Shown in pieces: positions 27,219 through 37,071 of a DNA stretch of 64,000 bases. Position numbers and translations under genes: made by a program. Every line of letters begins with the position of its first letter. Positions within the stretch are counted from its first letter, which is position 1. The DNA is from Sphingomicrobium marinum. Its GTDB lineage: Bacteria; Pseudomonadota; Alphaproteobacteria; Sphingomonadales; Sphingomonadaceae. The notes beneath the pieces are model-generated. The model searched no databases. It was given only the letters and a program-made list of their open reading frames with translations, and was not told the origin of the DNA. The stretch covers positions 675,501-739,500 of the forward strand of contig NZ_JANPVQ010000001.1 in assembly GCF_026157105.1 (NCBI RefSeq). The letters run 5' to 3'.

Positions 27219-27932
27219 GTGGCGCTCGGCCCCGACGACGATAAACTCAACGAGCAGTTCCAGCGCGAAGTCGACGAGAAAATGCGCGAAGACCAGATGG
27301 CGGACTTCATGAAGAAGTACGGCACCTGGATCACGCTTGGCGTGATCGCCTTCCTTGCCGCGATCGGCGGATATTTGTTCTGGCAAAGCGACAAGGAAGC
27401 CAAGGCCGCCGAAGCGAGCGAACAGCTTGCGCTGGCGATCCGCGATGTCGGCAACGGCGATCTCGATGGCGTGCCCGAGCGGCTCGATGCAATTGCCGCG
27501 GACTCGACCGAGGCGACCAAGGCGAGCGCCTTGCTGACCCGCGCCGCGGTGGCGCTCCAGCAGGGCGACCGCACAAAGGCAATCGAGACCTATGCCGCGG
27601 TCGTCGCCGACGACAGCATTCCCGAGGCTTACCGCGACATCGCGCTCATCCGCCAGACGATGCTCGAATATGACCGCATGGAGCCCGATGCCATCATCGC
27701 CCGGCTTCAGCCGATGGCCCAGCCGGGCCACGCCTTTTACGGCACCGCCGCCGAACTGACCGCGATCGCGATGATGCGCGCGGATCGAAACGACGAAGCC
27801 GGACGCCTGTTCGCTGCCATCGCGGCGGACGAGACCGTGCCCGAAACTTTGCGCAGCCGCGCCGGCCAGGTTGCCGGCACGCTTGGCGTCGACGCCAGCG
27901 ATGCGCTTATCCCCGAGGAAGACGAAGAATGA
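27219..27932 (+). CDS. YfgM-like TPR membrane protein
   Basis: A 237-residue protein with a cytoplasmic N-terminus (about 1-35), one transmembrane helix (about 36-55, TLGVIAFLAAIGGYLFW) and a periplasmic tetratricopeptide-like region (TPR_21 style). In enterobacteria YfgM is an ancillary SecYEG partner linked to periplasmic chaperones and, as here, lies directly before bamB. I chose the GTG at 27219 with GAGGTGA just upstream; a GTG at 27174 is also in frame, so the start is uncertain. It overlaps bamB by four bases (ATGA), implying coupled translation. Confidence 0.85.
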   Translation: MALGPDDDKLNEQFQREVDEKMREDQMADFMKKYGTWITLGVIAFLAAIGGYLFWQSDKEAKAAEASEQLALAIRDVGNGDLDGVPERLDAIAADSTEATKASALLTRAAVALQQGDRTKAIETYAAVVADDSIPEAYRDIALIRQTMLEYDRMEPDAIIARLQPMAQPGHAFYGTAAELTAIAMMRADRNDEAGRLFAAIAADETVPETLRSRAGQVAGTLGVDASDALIPEEDEE

Positions 27933-29248
27933 AAAAAGTTGCGATCGTAGCGGCCTCGTGCGCGCTGGCCGGGTGCAGCCTGTTTGGCGGCGGCACCGAT
28001 TCCACGCCGGTGCTGGGCGAACGCCAGTCGGTGCTGGGGACAGAGCTTGAAATTAGCGTCGATCCGGCGACAGCCGCGATTCCGCTGACGCTGCCTGCTG
28101 CGCAGGTCAACGCCGAATGGTCGCAGCCTGGCGGTAACGCTTCGAAGTCGATGGGCCACCTGGCGTTCAATGCGGCAGATGGCCTCAACCCCGTCTGGAC
28201 TGCCTCGATCGGTGCAGGCAACACCCGCGCCGCGCGCCTCATCAGCGCGCCGGTAGTCGCCGAGGGACGCGTCTATACCATCGATACGCAGGCCAACGTG
28301 CGCGCTTTCGATCTCAACAGCGGTGCGACCATCTGGTCGGCGCGCATCGGGGGCGGCGAGGGTGATCGATCCTCGCTGTTCGGCGGCGGTGTCGCGTATG
28401 ACGCTGGCCGTATCTACGCCACCAACGGGCTTGGCCAGGTTGCAGCACTCGACGCGGCGACCGGCGCCATCGCCTGGACGACGCAGCCGGCAGGTCCGCT
28501 GCGCGGATCGCCCTCGGTGCAGGGCGACACGATCTACGTGATCACCCAGGACAACCAGATCTTCGCGCTCAACAAGACAACGGGCGAGCGCCGCTGGAAC
28601 CAGAATGCGACGTTGGAAATCGCGGGCGTGTTCGGGGCTTCCGCACCGGCAATTGCGCGCGGGACGGTGGTTGCGGGCTTCAGCTCGGGCGAACTCAATG
28701 CCTATCGCTATGAAAATGGCCGCGTCGTCTGGTCGGACACGCTGTCGCGCACCTCGATCAGCCGCTCGGTCAGCTCGATCAGCGATATCGATGCCGAACC
28801 GGTGATCGATGGCAATCAGGTCTTCGCGATCGGCAATGGCGGGCGCATGGTCAGCCTCGACCTGATCACCGGCCAGCGCCAGTGGGAGCTCAACATCGCC
28901 GGCGCCAATACGCCGTGGGTAGCGGGCGACTGGGTGTTCGTGCTGACCGACGACGCCAAGGTGCTTGCGGTCAAGCGCGACACCGGACGCGTCAAATGGA
29001 TGGCCGAACTGCCCGAATATCGCAGTCCCAAGAACCGCAAGGGCAGGATCCGCTATACCGGCCCCGTGCTCGCGGGCGATCGGCTGATCGTGGCGGGCTT
29101 CAACGGCATGCTCTATTCGCTCAGTCCGGTCGACGGGTCGATCGTGACGCAGCAGGAAATGGGCGATGGCACCGGCCTGTCGCCGGTGGTGGCCAATAAC
29201 ACGCTGCTGATCCTCGACGGTCGCGGTCGTCTCAAGGCTTTCCGGTAA
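27929..29248 (+). CDS. bamB: Outer membrane protein assembly factor BamB
   Basis: A 439-residue lipoprotein (lipobox ALAGC, Cys16) folding into an eight-bladed PQQ-type propeller that assists BamA in outer-membrane protein insertion. Repeated blade motifs are visible, such as VAALDAATGAIAWTTQPAG, FALNKTTGERRWNQ and VSLDLITGQRQWEL. Preceded by the YfgM-like gene with an ATGA overlap and followed 41 bases later by der: the yfgM-bamB-der order is widespread. The bamB-der gap has a CTGCCC/GGGCAG hairpin without a T run. bamF is also in this window. Confidence 0.95.
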   Translation: MKKVAIVAASCALAGCSLFGGGTDSTPVLGERQSVLGTELEISVDPATAAIPLTLPAAQVNAEWSQPGGNASKSMGHLAFNAADGLNPVWTASIGAGNTRAARLISAPVVAEGRVYTIDTQANVRAFDLNSGATIWSARIGGGEGDRSSLFGGGVAYDAGRIYATNGLGQVAALDAATGAIAWTTQPAGPLRGSPSVQGDTIYVITQDNQIFALNKTTGERRWNQNATLEIAGVFGASAPAIARGTVVAGFSSGELNAYRYENGRVVWSDTLSRTSISRSVSSISDIDAEPVIDGNQVFAIGNGGRMVSLDLITGQRQWELNIAGANTPWVAGDWVFVLTDDAKVLAVKRDTGRVKWMAELPEYRSPKNRKGRIRYTGPVLAGDRLIVAGFNGMLYSLSPVDGSIVTQQEMGDGTGLSPVVANNTLLILDGRGRLKAFR

Positions 29249-29289
29249 TTCTTGACCGCTGCCCGGCTTACGGGCAGGGGCGGCGCGTC

Positions 29290-30630
29290 ATGAAACGTCC
29301 TACCGTAGCCATTGTCGGCCGACCCAATGTCGGCAAATCCACGCTGTTCAATCGGCTGGTGGGCAAGCGCATCGCGCTGGTCGACGACCGGCCGGGGGTG
29401 ACGCGCGACCGCCGCGAAGGCGATGGCATCCTGCTCGGCATGGAATTCAAGGTCATCGATACCGCAGGCTTCGAGACCGAGGACCCTGAGACGCTGCCCG
29501 GCCGCATGCGCGCGCAAACCGAGGCCGCAGTGCGCGAGGCGGACGTGGCGCTGTTCCTGATCGACGGGCGCGCCGGGCTGACGCCGCTCGACGAGGAAAT
29601 TGCCGGGTGGCTGCGCTCGAGCAGCACGCCGATCGTCGTCGCCGCCAACAAGGCGGAAGGCAATGCGGGCGAGGCCGGGCGGCTGGAGGCGTACGGGCTC
29701 GGGCTCGGCGAACCGTTCGCGCTGTCAGCTGAACATGGCGAAGGCATTGTCGACCTGTTCGATGCGCTGCGCCCCTTCCTCGAGCGCGAAGCCGTGGAGG
29801 AAGACGTCGATCCCGAGGGCGGGCCGCTCAAGCTGGCCATCGTCGGGCGCCCCAATGCGGGCAAGTCGACGCTGATCAACAAGATTCTCGACGAAGAGCG
29901 GCTGATCACGGGACCGGAAGCCGGGATCACGCGCGACAGCATCAGCATCGACTGGGACTATAAGGGCCAGAAGGTGCGGCTGATCGACACGGCGGGACTG
30001 CGCAAGCGCGCCAAGGTCGACGACAAGCTGGAGAAGCTTTCGGCAGCCGACACGAAACGCTCTATCGACTTTGCCGAGGTCGTCGTGCTGCTGCTCGATG
30101 CGACACGCGGGCTCGAAGCGCAGGACCTTCGCATCGCCGACCAGGTCCTGGAAGAAGGCCGCGCGCTGATGATCGTCATCAACAAGTGGGACGTGGCGGA
30201 ACATGCCTCCAGCCTGTTCAACGGGATCAAGGCCGCGCTTGCCGATGGGCTCAGCCAGGTTGCGGGCGTGCCGCTGCTGACCGTATCGGCCAAGACGGGC
30301 AAGGGGATCGACGCGATCCTCGACGCCGCGCTCAAGCTGCGCGACCAATGGTCGATCCGCGTGCCGACGGGCGAGCTTAACCGCTGGTTCGATCATGCTA
30401 TCGACCAGCACCCGCCGCCCGCACCCAAGGGCAAGCGCGTGAAGCTCAGATATATCACGCAGGTCACGACCCGCCCGCCGACCTTCGTGATCTTCGGGAC
30501 GCGCGTGGATACGCTGCCTGATAGCTATCGGCGCTATCTGGTCAACGCGATGCGGCGTGATCTCGGGCTCGGCCCGGTGCCGGTGCGCATCAATTTGCGC
30601 AGCCCCAAAAACCCCTACGCCAAGCGCTGA
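29290..30630 (+). CDS. der: Ribosome biogenesis GTPase Der
   Basis: Tandem GTPase needed for 50S maturation, 446 residues. The first G domain has GRPNVGKST (about 9-17) and DTAGFE; the second has GRPNAGKST (about 187) with DTAGLRKRAK and NKWD. The C-terminal KH-like domain ends in INLRSPKNPYAKR. It follows bamB in the conserved gene order. Confidence 0.97.
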   Translation: MKRPTVAIVGRPNVGKSTLFNRLVGKRIALVDDRPGVTRDRREGDGILLGMEFKVIDTAGFETEDPETLPGRMRAQTEAAVREADVALFLIDGRAGLTPLDEEIAGWLRSSSTPIVVAANKAEGNAGEAGRLEAYGLGLGEPFALSAEHGEGIVDLFDALRPFLEREAVEEDVDPEGGPLKLAIVGRPNAGKSTLINKILDEERLITGPEAGITRDSISIDWDYKGQKVRLIDTAGLRKRAKVDDKLEKLSAADTKRSIDFAEVVVLLLDATRGLEAQDLRIADQVLEEGRALMIVINKWDVAEHASSLFNGIKAALADGLSQVAGVPLLTVSAKTGKGIDAILDAALKLRDQWSIRVPTGELNRWFDHAIDQHPPPAPKGKRVKLRYITQVTTRPPTFVIFGTRVDTLPDSYRRYLVNAMRRDLGLGPVPVRINLRSPKNPYAKR

Positions 30631-30728
30631 CGCGCGGCGGGTTCATCAACCCAAATTTTACCATCTCGCATTAGGTCGGGAGCTGTGTGGAACCGTCGCG
30701 AGTGCACGCGCGACTGTCGGAGAGGTTG

Positions 30729-31157
30729 ATGAACCAGGCAACGAACGTCGTCGATTGGCGCTATTTTGAAGAAGCGCGCGTCGAACTGGGCGACGCTTTC
30801 CTCAAGATTCTGGGCTATTTTCGCGAAGATGGCGTCAAGAGCATCGAGCAGATCGAGCAGGCGATGCGCACGCAGGATACCGCGGCGCTGGTGATTCCCG
30901 CGCACACGCTGAAAGGCGAATCGCGCCAGTTCGGTGCCGAAATGCTCGCCGATTGTGCCGAAGAAATCGAAATGGCGGCGCGCCGCTGCATCGAGATCGG
31001 CGAGTTCCCCGACAACCTCATCCCCGATGTCGTCAAGCTGCGCGAACTGTGGGCCAGCACCATCGAGGCGTTCGATGAAGAACTCAGCCCGCTGATGAAG
31101 CGTAAGCCTGCCGGCGATGACGCCGCGCAAGGTGGTTTCGGGCGCGCTGGCTACTAG
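30729..31157 (+). CDS. Histidine phosphotransfer (Hpt) domain protein
   Basis: A 142-residue, mostly helical protein. The phosphorylatable His59 lies in the motif PAHTLKGESRQFGA, the standard Hpt signature. The four-helix bundle covers about 10-125, followed by a short disordered tail. It could pass phosphate between a hybrid kinase and a response regulator; no kinase is nearby, but a single-domain receiver gene exists at 18.2 kb. Start ATG at 30729 with GGAGAGG just upstream. Convergent with the DUF418 gene, overlapping by four bases. Confidence 0.88.
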   Translation: MNQATNVVDWRYFEEARVELGDAFLKILGYFREDGVKSIEQIEQAMRTQDTAALVIPAHTLKGESRQFGAEMLADCAEEIEMAARRCIEIGEFPDNLIPDVVKLRELWASTIEAFDEELSPLMKRKPAGDDAAQGGFGRAGY

Positions 31158-32398
31158 GCGGTTTTCAGCATCGGCTGCGGGCTGAAGCGCGATAGGGTGC
31201 GCCAGATCCATTCAAGCGGGCCGTAGTGGAAGCGGTCGAGCCAGGGCTTCGACCAAAGCAGCATCAGCGCCCACATCCCGAACACGAAGGGTAGCAACGC
31301 GGCCCTTCCGAACTGGCCGAACAATCCAAGTCCATAGCCGTAGAAGATCGTCGTCATGACGATTGATGTCACCAGATAGTTGGTAAAGGCCATGCGACCG
31401 GTCGCCGCCAGTCTTCCCGCAAGTGGCTGTCCAAGATTTTGCTTGGCCCAAAGCGTGATGAGCGCTGCCCACCCGATTGCCATCAGGATATCGAAAGGCA
31501 CCGAGTAAAGCATCGTCGAATTTATGATGGTCAGCGCATCGAACCCGGATTGCACCTGGAGCCACAACAGGTAGCTGTTGCCGACAAGACCGATGCCCAA
31601 ACAGGTCGCCGCCCATTTGCGATAGCGTTCGCGAGGCCAGCCGCCCGTTAGGAAGCCGGTTTTGAAAAGCGCCATCCCAATCAGAAAGAGCCCGAGAGTT
31701 TCAGGCCCGAGAAACAGTGCGTTGAAGAGCGGCTTGGTGCGTTGTTCGACAAACCGTTTTTGCAAGATCGGCTCATACGGCCCCTGGTAGAGCGAGAGGT
31801 CTTCGGCGATTTTTTCTTCATCACGGCCAAAGAAACGCTCGACCATGTCCATCTGCTGTTCGGCGGCTGCCTGCAACTCTGGACTGGGATCCGGGTTTGC
31901 GACGATCGAGGCCGAGACATTGAAGCTGTTCACGACAAATGCGGCATACGCAAAGCAGGCGAGGGCGGCCATGATAAGCCACCTGATGGGTAACTTGTGG
32001 AAAGCAAAGGCGACCAAGCCGACAAGGCCGTATAGCGCCAGGATATCGCCAGCCCAAATGAACCAATAGTGCGCAAGCCCGATCAGGATGAGCCAACCCA
32101 TCCTGCTGAAGTGGCGCAGCGCTGGGCTTTGTCGTTTGGCAGACGCCAATTCGATCACCAAAAGGGTCGAAGCCCCGAACATGATGGAAAACAGGCTTCG
32201 AAATTTGGACTCGAAGAAGAGGAACTCGAAAGCCCAGACAAGCCAATCAAGTCCGTTCGGACTGCCATAAGCAGTGGGGTTCGAATACATCGAGAAGGGC
32301 GCGGCAAACGCATAGATGTTCATCGTGAGGATGCCCATCACCGCGACGCCCCGTATGATGTCGAGAGTTTCGATGCGCGGTCGCGATGTCGTAGCCAT
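31154..32398 (-). CDS. DUF418 family membrane protein
   Basis: A 414-residue integral membrane protein with about ten helices. The N-terminal motif RIETLDIIRGVAVMGILTMNI and the C-terminal domain (TGRMAFTNYLVTSIV and FGMWALMLLWSKPWL) match DUF418 proteins, which resemble acyltransferase-3-like membrane proteins. Function unknown. The GC content is noticeably lower than that of its neighbours, and the codon use includes more A/T-ending codons, which hints at horizontal acquisition. Confidence 0.85.
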   Translation of the reverse strand: MATTSRPRIETLDIIRGVAVMGILTMNIYAFAAPFSMYSNPTAYGSPNGLDWLVWAFEFLFFESKFRSLFSIMFGASTLLVIELASAKRQSPALRHFSRMGWLILIGLAHYWFIWAGDILALYGLVGLVAFAFHKLPIRWLIMAALACFAYAAFVVNSFNVSASIVANPDPSPELQAAAEQQMDMVERFFGRDEEKIAEDLSLYQGPYEPILQKRFVEQRTKPLFNALFLGPETLGLFLIGMALFKTGFLTGGWPRERYRKWAATCLGIGLVGNSYLLWLQVQSGFDALTIINSTMLYSVPFDILMAIGWAALITLWAKQNLGQPLAGRLAATGRMAFTNYLVTSIVMTTIFYGYGLGLFGQFGRAALLPFVFGMWALMLLWSKPWLDRFHYGPLEWIWRTLSRFSPQPMLKTA

Positions 32399-32424
32399 TT
32401 TCCAATCCCCCCGAGAGATTCAGG

Positions 32425-33099
32425 CTAGAGCCAACTGGTGATCTGGTCGAGCGGCTTCTTTTTAATGGCGTGCTCGGGCACCGTTGCGTCCGCGCTGGGC
32501 AGGCCCGCGACGATGATCATCACCGGCTTTTCGTGCGCGGGGCGGCCGCATATCTCGCGCAGGAAGCCCATCGGCGAGGGGGTGTGGGTCAGCGTGGCGA
32601 GGCCCGCCTTGTGGAGCGCGGTGAGTAGGAGCCCGCAGGCGAGCCCTACGCTCTCGGTCACGTAGTAATTCTGCTTCATGTCGCCCGGTTCGATCCCGCC
32701 CTTGCGCTGGCCGAATACGACGATGAGGTAGGGAGCGATGGTGAGAAATTCCTTGTCGGCATCGGTGCCGATGGGGGCCAGCGCATCGAGCCAGTCGTCG
32801 CCCGCCTTGCCGTCGTAGAACTTGCGCTCTTCCTCTTCGGCGGCGGCACGGATCCTGGCCTTGATGTCGGCGCTCTCGATCACGGCGAAATGCCAGGGCT
32901 GGTGGTTGGCGCCGTTAGGGGCGCTACCGGCAGCGCGGATCGCATGCTCGATCACCTCGCGCGGCACCGGCGTATCGGTGAACATCCGGCACGAGCGGCG
33001 ATCCTTGATCTCGTCATAAAAACGCGCCGCGGCGGCGATGCGTTCTTCATTGCTAAGATAGGGCAGGTCGGTGTAGGGGACCGAAGGGACGTTGTGCAT
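32425..33099 (-). CDS. Nitroreductase-superfamily flavoprotein of the iodotyrosine deiodinase subgroup
   Basis: A 224-residue FMN enzyme. FMN-binding marks are RRSCRMF (34-40) and SAPNGANHQPWHF (59-71), and late in the sequence TLTHTPSPMGFL. Three residues that clamp the substrate in human iodotyrosine deiodinase (Glu157, Tyr161, Lys182) have exact counterparts at Glu91, Tyr95 and Lys116 with the same 4- and 21-residue spacing. This places it in the deiodinase branch rather than among generic nitroreductases. In bacteria the physiological substrate is unclear; halotyrosine dehalogenation is the family-based expectation. Single gene, low spacing to the DUF418 gene downstream. Confidence 0.85.
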   Translation of the reverse strand: MHNVPSVPYTDLPYLSNEERIAAAARFYDEIKDRRSCRMFTDTPVPREVIEHAIRAAGSAPNGANHQPWHFAVIESADIKARIRAAAEEEERKFYDGKAGDDWLDALAPIGTDADKEFLTIAPYLIVVFGQRKGGIEPGDMKQNYYVTESVGLACGLLLTALHKAGLATLTHTPSPMGFLREICGRPAHEKPVMIIVAGLPSADATVPEHAIKKKPLDQITSWL

Positions 33100-33152
33100 G
33101 CGGATGTATTCGCGCGAAGCGCGATCAGGTTACAACCCCCAAACGAAAAATC

Positions 33153-33638
33153 CTAAGCGCCCTCGTCCGCCGGTTTGGACTGGAGCTGGCAGTAATTCTG
33201 CAAGCCCATCGCGGCGATCATGTCGAACTGGGTCTCGATATAATCGATATGCTCTTCCTCGGCGTCGAGGATCGAGGTGAAGAGCTGGCGGCTGACATAA
33301 TCCTGCACCTCTTCGCAATAGGCGATGGCGCGCTTGAGCTGATCGACCGCTTCGAGTTCGACCGCGAGGTCGGCATTGAGGATTTCCTGGACATTTTCGC
33401 CGATGCGCAGCTGGCCCAATTTCTGGAAATTGGGCATGCCGTCGAGCATCAGGATGCGCTCGGCCAGCTCATCGGCGTGCTTCATCTCCTCGATCGATTC
33501 ATGCTTTTCATGATCGGCAAGGCGGGTCAGGCCCCAATCGTCGAGGAGGCGGTAGTGCAGCCAATACTGGTTGACCGCGGTCAGCTCGTTCTTGAGCGTC
33601 TCGTTGAGCAGTTCGATGACTTTCGCGTCACCCTTCAT
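33153..33638 (-). CDS. bfr: Bacterioferritin
   Basis: Iron-storage cage protein, 161 residues. The ferroxidase residues Glu18, Glu51 and His54 are present at the same numbering as in the Escherichia coli protein, and Met52 is the expected haem ligand between subunits. The motif ILDAEEEHIDYIETQ supplies the second-half ligands. The Shine-Dalgarno AAAGGAA precedes the ATG. It lies downstream of bfd on the same strand, separated by 125 bases that contain a Fur-like box. Confidence 0.96.
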   Translation of the reverse strand: MKGDAKVIELLNETLKNELTAVNQYWLHYRLLDDWGLTRLADHEKHESIEEMKHADELAERILMLDGMPNFQKLGQLRIGENVQEILNADLAVELEAVDQLKRAIAYCEEVQDYVSRQLFTSILDAEEEHIDYIETQFDMIAAMGLQNYCQLQSKPADEGA

Positions 33639-33730
33639 CGCAAATTCCTTTGAGGCATCCTTGCGTGAAATCCTTACGCCTGATGCGCAGGATATTCAAT
33701 GGAAAAATGGCGGAAAAGCGGGATTTTTAT

Positions 33731-33749
33731 GCGAATGCGAGTGATTAGC
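33731..33749 (-). promoter_or_regulatory. Fur-like box between bfd and bfr
   Basis: GCGAATGCGAGTGATTAGC is a 19-base element with symmetrical ends of the form GCnAAT-N7-ATTnGC, similar to the classic 9-1-9 Fur arrangement. It lies 93 bases upstream of the bfr start and just behind the bfd stop. The binding regulator is inferred. Confidence 0.45.
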
Positions 33750-33763
33750 AGTCGCGCAAGATT

Positions 33764-33958
33764 TCAGGCGGCGCTCTTGTCCACGCTGATCATGTTTTCG
33801 CGCTCATCCTCGACCAGGAATTCGGCGAGGTCTTCGCAGCTGGCGCAATCGAAATCGCAGCCCATCGAGGCATAGGCAGCCTTGGCATCGCGGCAGCCAC
33901 GCCGGGCCGCGGCGCGAATGTCATGCTCTCGAATCACGTTGCAGCTGCAGATGATCAT
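33764..33958 (-). CDS. bfd: Bacterioferritin-associated ferredoxin (BFD-like [2Fe-2S])
   Basis: A 64-residue redox protein that in characterised systems donates electrons to bacterioferritin for iron release. The four cluster cysteines occur as CSC near the N-terminus (Cys4, Cys6) and a CxxC (CASC) about 33 residues later, followed by an acidic tail. It lies upstream of bfr in the same direction. No Shine-Dalgarno is visible; a promoter-like TTGCAA-N16-TACATT ends seven bases before the ATG, so the transcript may be leaderless. Confidence 0.9.
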   Translation of the reverse strand: MIICSCNVIREHDIRAAARRGCRDAKAAYASMGCDFDCASCEDLAEFLVEDERENMISVDKSAA

Positions 33959-33964
33959 GCAACC

Positions 33965-33993
33965 AAATGTACGCTATTGCGAATGATTTGCAA
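33965..33993 (-). promoter_or_regulatory. bfd promoter with overlapping Fur-like box
   Basis: On the minus strand TTGCAA, 16 bases, TACATT forms a sigma-70-like promoter. Over it lies a 7-1-7 palindrome at 33977-33993 (TTGC-GAAT-G-ATTT-GCAA on the plus strand, one mismatch). The palindrome covers the -35 and spacer, which fits iron-dependent repression by Fur. Predicted transcription would begin at or next to the bfd start codon. Confidence 0.5.
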
Positions 33994-34014
33994 GTAGGCG
34001 CAGTCTTGGCGCGA

Positions 34015-36219
<2,205 letters not shown>

Positions 36220-36244
36220 GGGTCGGCATTAGTCTTGAGCCGCC

Positions 36245-36280
36245 CATAAAAAAACCCCCGGCGTGGTGCCGGGGGTTTGG
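36245..36280 (-). terminator. Intrinsic terminator between the small lipoprotein gene and purL
   Basis: A perfect 11-base stem, AAACCCCCGGC (36252-36262) with GCCGGGGGTTT (36268-36278), loop of five. On the minus strand it is followed by a run of seven T, ending the transcript of the lipoprotein gene before purL. A shorter T run on the plus side may allow some bidirectional activity. Confidence 0.9.
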
Positions 36281-36302
36281 TTTTTCAGACCTGCGTCCAG
36301 CG

Positions 36303-36674
36303 CTAGCGGGTGCAGGACGCGCCGTTGAAGGTGATCGTATCGCTTTCGGGCGTGCCGTTGAGGCTGTTGCCTTCGGACGTATACACGCCGGGCGAGGTTT
36401 CGGTGAGCGTCGCGCCGTCGCCGCCGGCGGGCGTTACGCGCGCCGTCATCTGGTCGCCGGTGCGGATGAAATCGATGCGCAGTAGCAGGTTGCTACCCGA
36501 GCAGCGATAATCGTCGGAGCCGACAGCCATGGGGACGCTGTTGATGTCCACGGGTGCCGCATTGGCAAGATCGTCTGCCATCGGATCATATTGTTCGACG
36601 ACCTCGGGTTCGGACTGCTGGCAGGCGGCGATCATGGGGGCCGCGACCAGCGCGATAAGGAGCTGCTTCTTCAT
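36303..36674 (-). CDS. Predicted lipoprotein of unknown function
   Basis: A 123-residue protein: signal peptide MKKQLLIALVAAPMIAAC with Cys18 as lipid site, an acidic linker, then a small beta-rich domain with two Cys residues (DDYRC near 60 and the penultimate-region GASC), probably a disulfide. No family recognised. I start at the ATG at 36674; an ATG nine codons earlier is possible. It ends in a strong terminator before purL and so is likely monocistronic. Confidence 0.65.
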   Translation of the reverse strand: MKKQLLIALVAAPMIAACQQSEPEVVEQYDPMADDLANAAPVDINSVPMAVGSDDYRCSGSNLLLRIDFIRTGDQMTARVTPAGGDGATLTETSPGVYTSEGNSLNGTPESDTITFNGASCTR

Positions 36675-36756
36675 GGGGGCGGCTTTTCGCGATTGCAGCA
36701 TTGAAAATCAAGCCTAATATCGGTGGACGTCCCACCGTGGAGCAGAAGAAGGTGTC

Positions 36757-37071
36757 ATGACCGCCAGCCAGGAACGCAACCAGCGCATTCGCATCGGTAT
36801 CACCGGGCTGGCGTTCGTCTTCCTGCTGGTAATCCTTGGCACTGCCTTGACGGAGCAAGGGCGCGACGCTGCCGATCCGGTCGAGGAAAAGCTGGCCGAC
36901 GAAGCAGCGCCGCCGGCCGATCCGCTGGAGGAAATCGGTGCCGCGCCGCGCCAGGCCCCGGCCCCGACCGAGCCTGACAAGGCTGTCGACGAAAAGGACG
37001 GCGCGCTGACCGACGCGCTGCGCGACGATCTTGCCGAAGGCGGCGCACGCGAGGGTATCGTCGAAGAGTGA
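36757..37071 (+). CDS. Small single-pass membrane protein with acidic/Pro-rich periplasmic tail
   Basis: A 104-residue protein: a basic N-terminus (about 1-13), one transmembrane helix (about 14-31, GITGLAFVFLLVILGTAL) and then an Ala/Pro/Glu/Asp-rich tail. No family recognised. The stop overlaps the GTG of the next gene in a GTGA arrangement, so the two are probably translated together and may act in one complex. Confidence 0.65.
   Translation: MTASQERNQRIRIGITGLAFVFLLVILGTALTEQGRDAADPVEEKLADEAAPPADPLEEIGAAPRQAPAPTEPDKAVDEKDGALTDALRDDLAEGGAREGIVEE

Noticed and set aside
29256-29280. Hairpin between bamB and der as a terminator
   Set aside because: CTGCCC/GGGCAG has no following T run and der follows at once, so read-through is expected.
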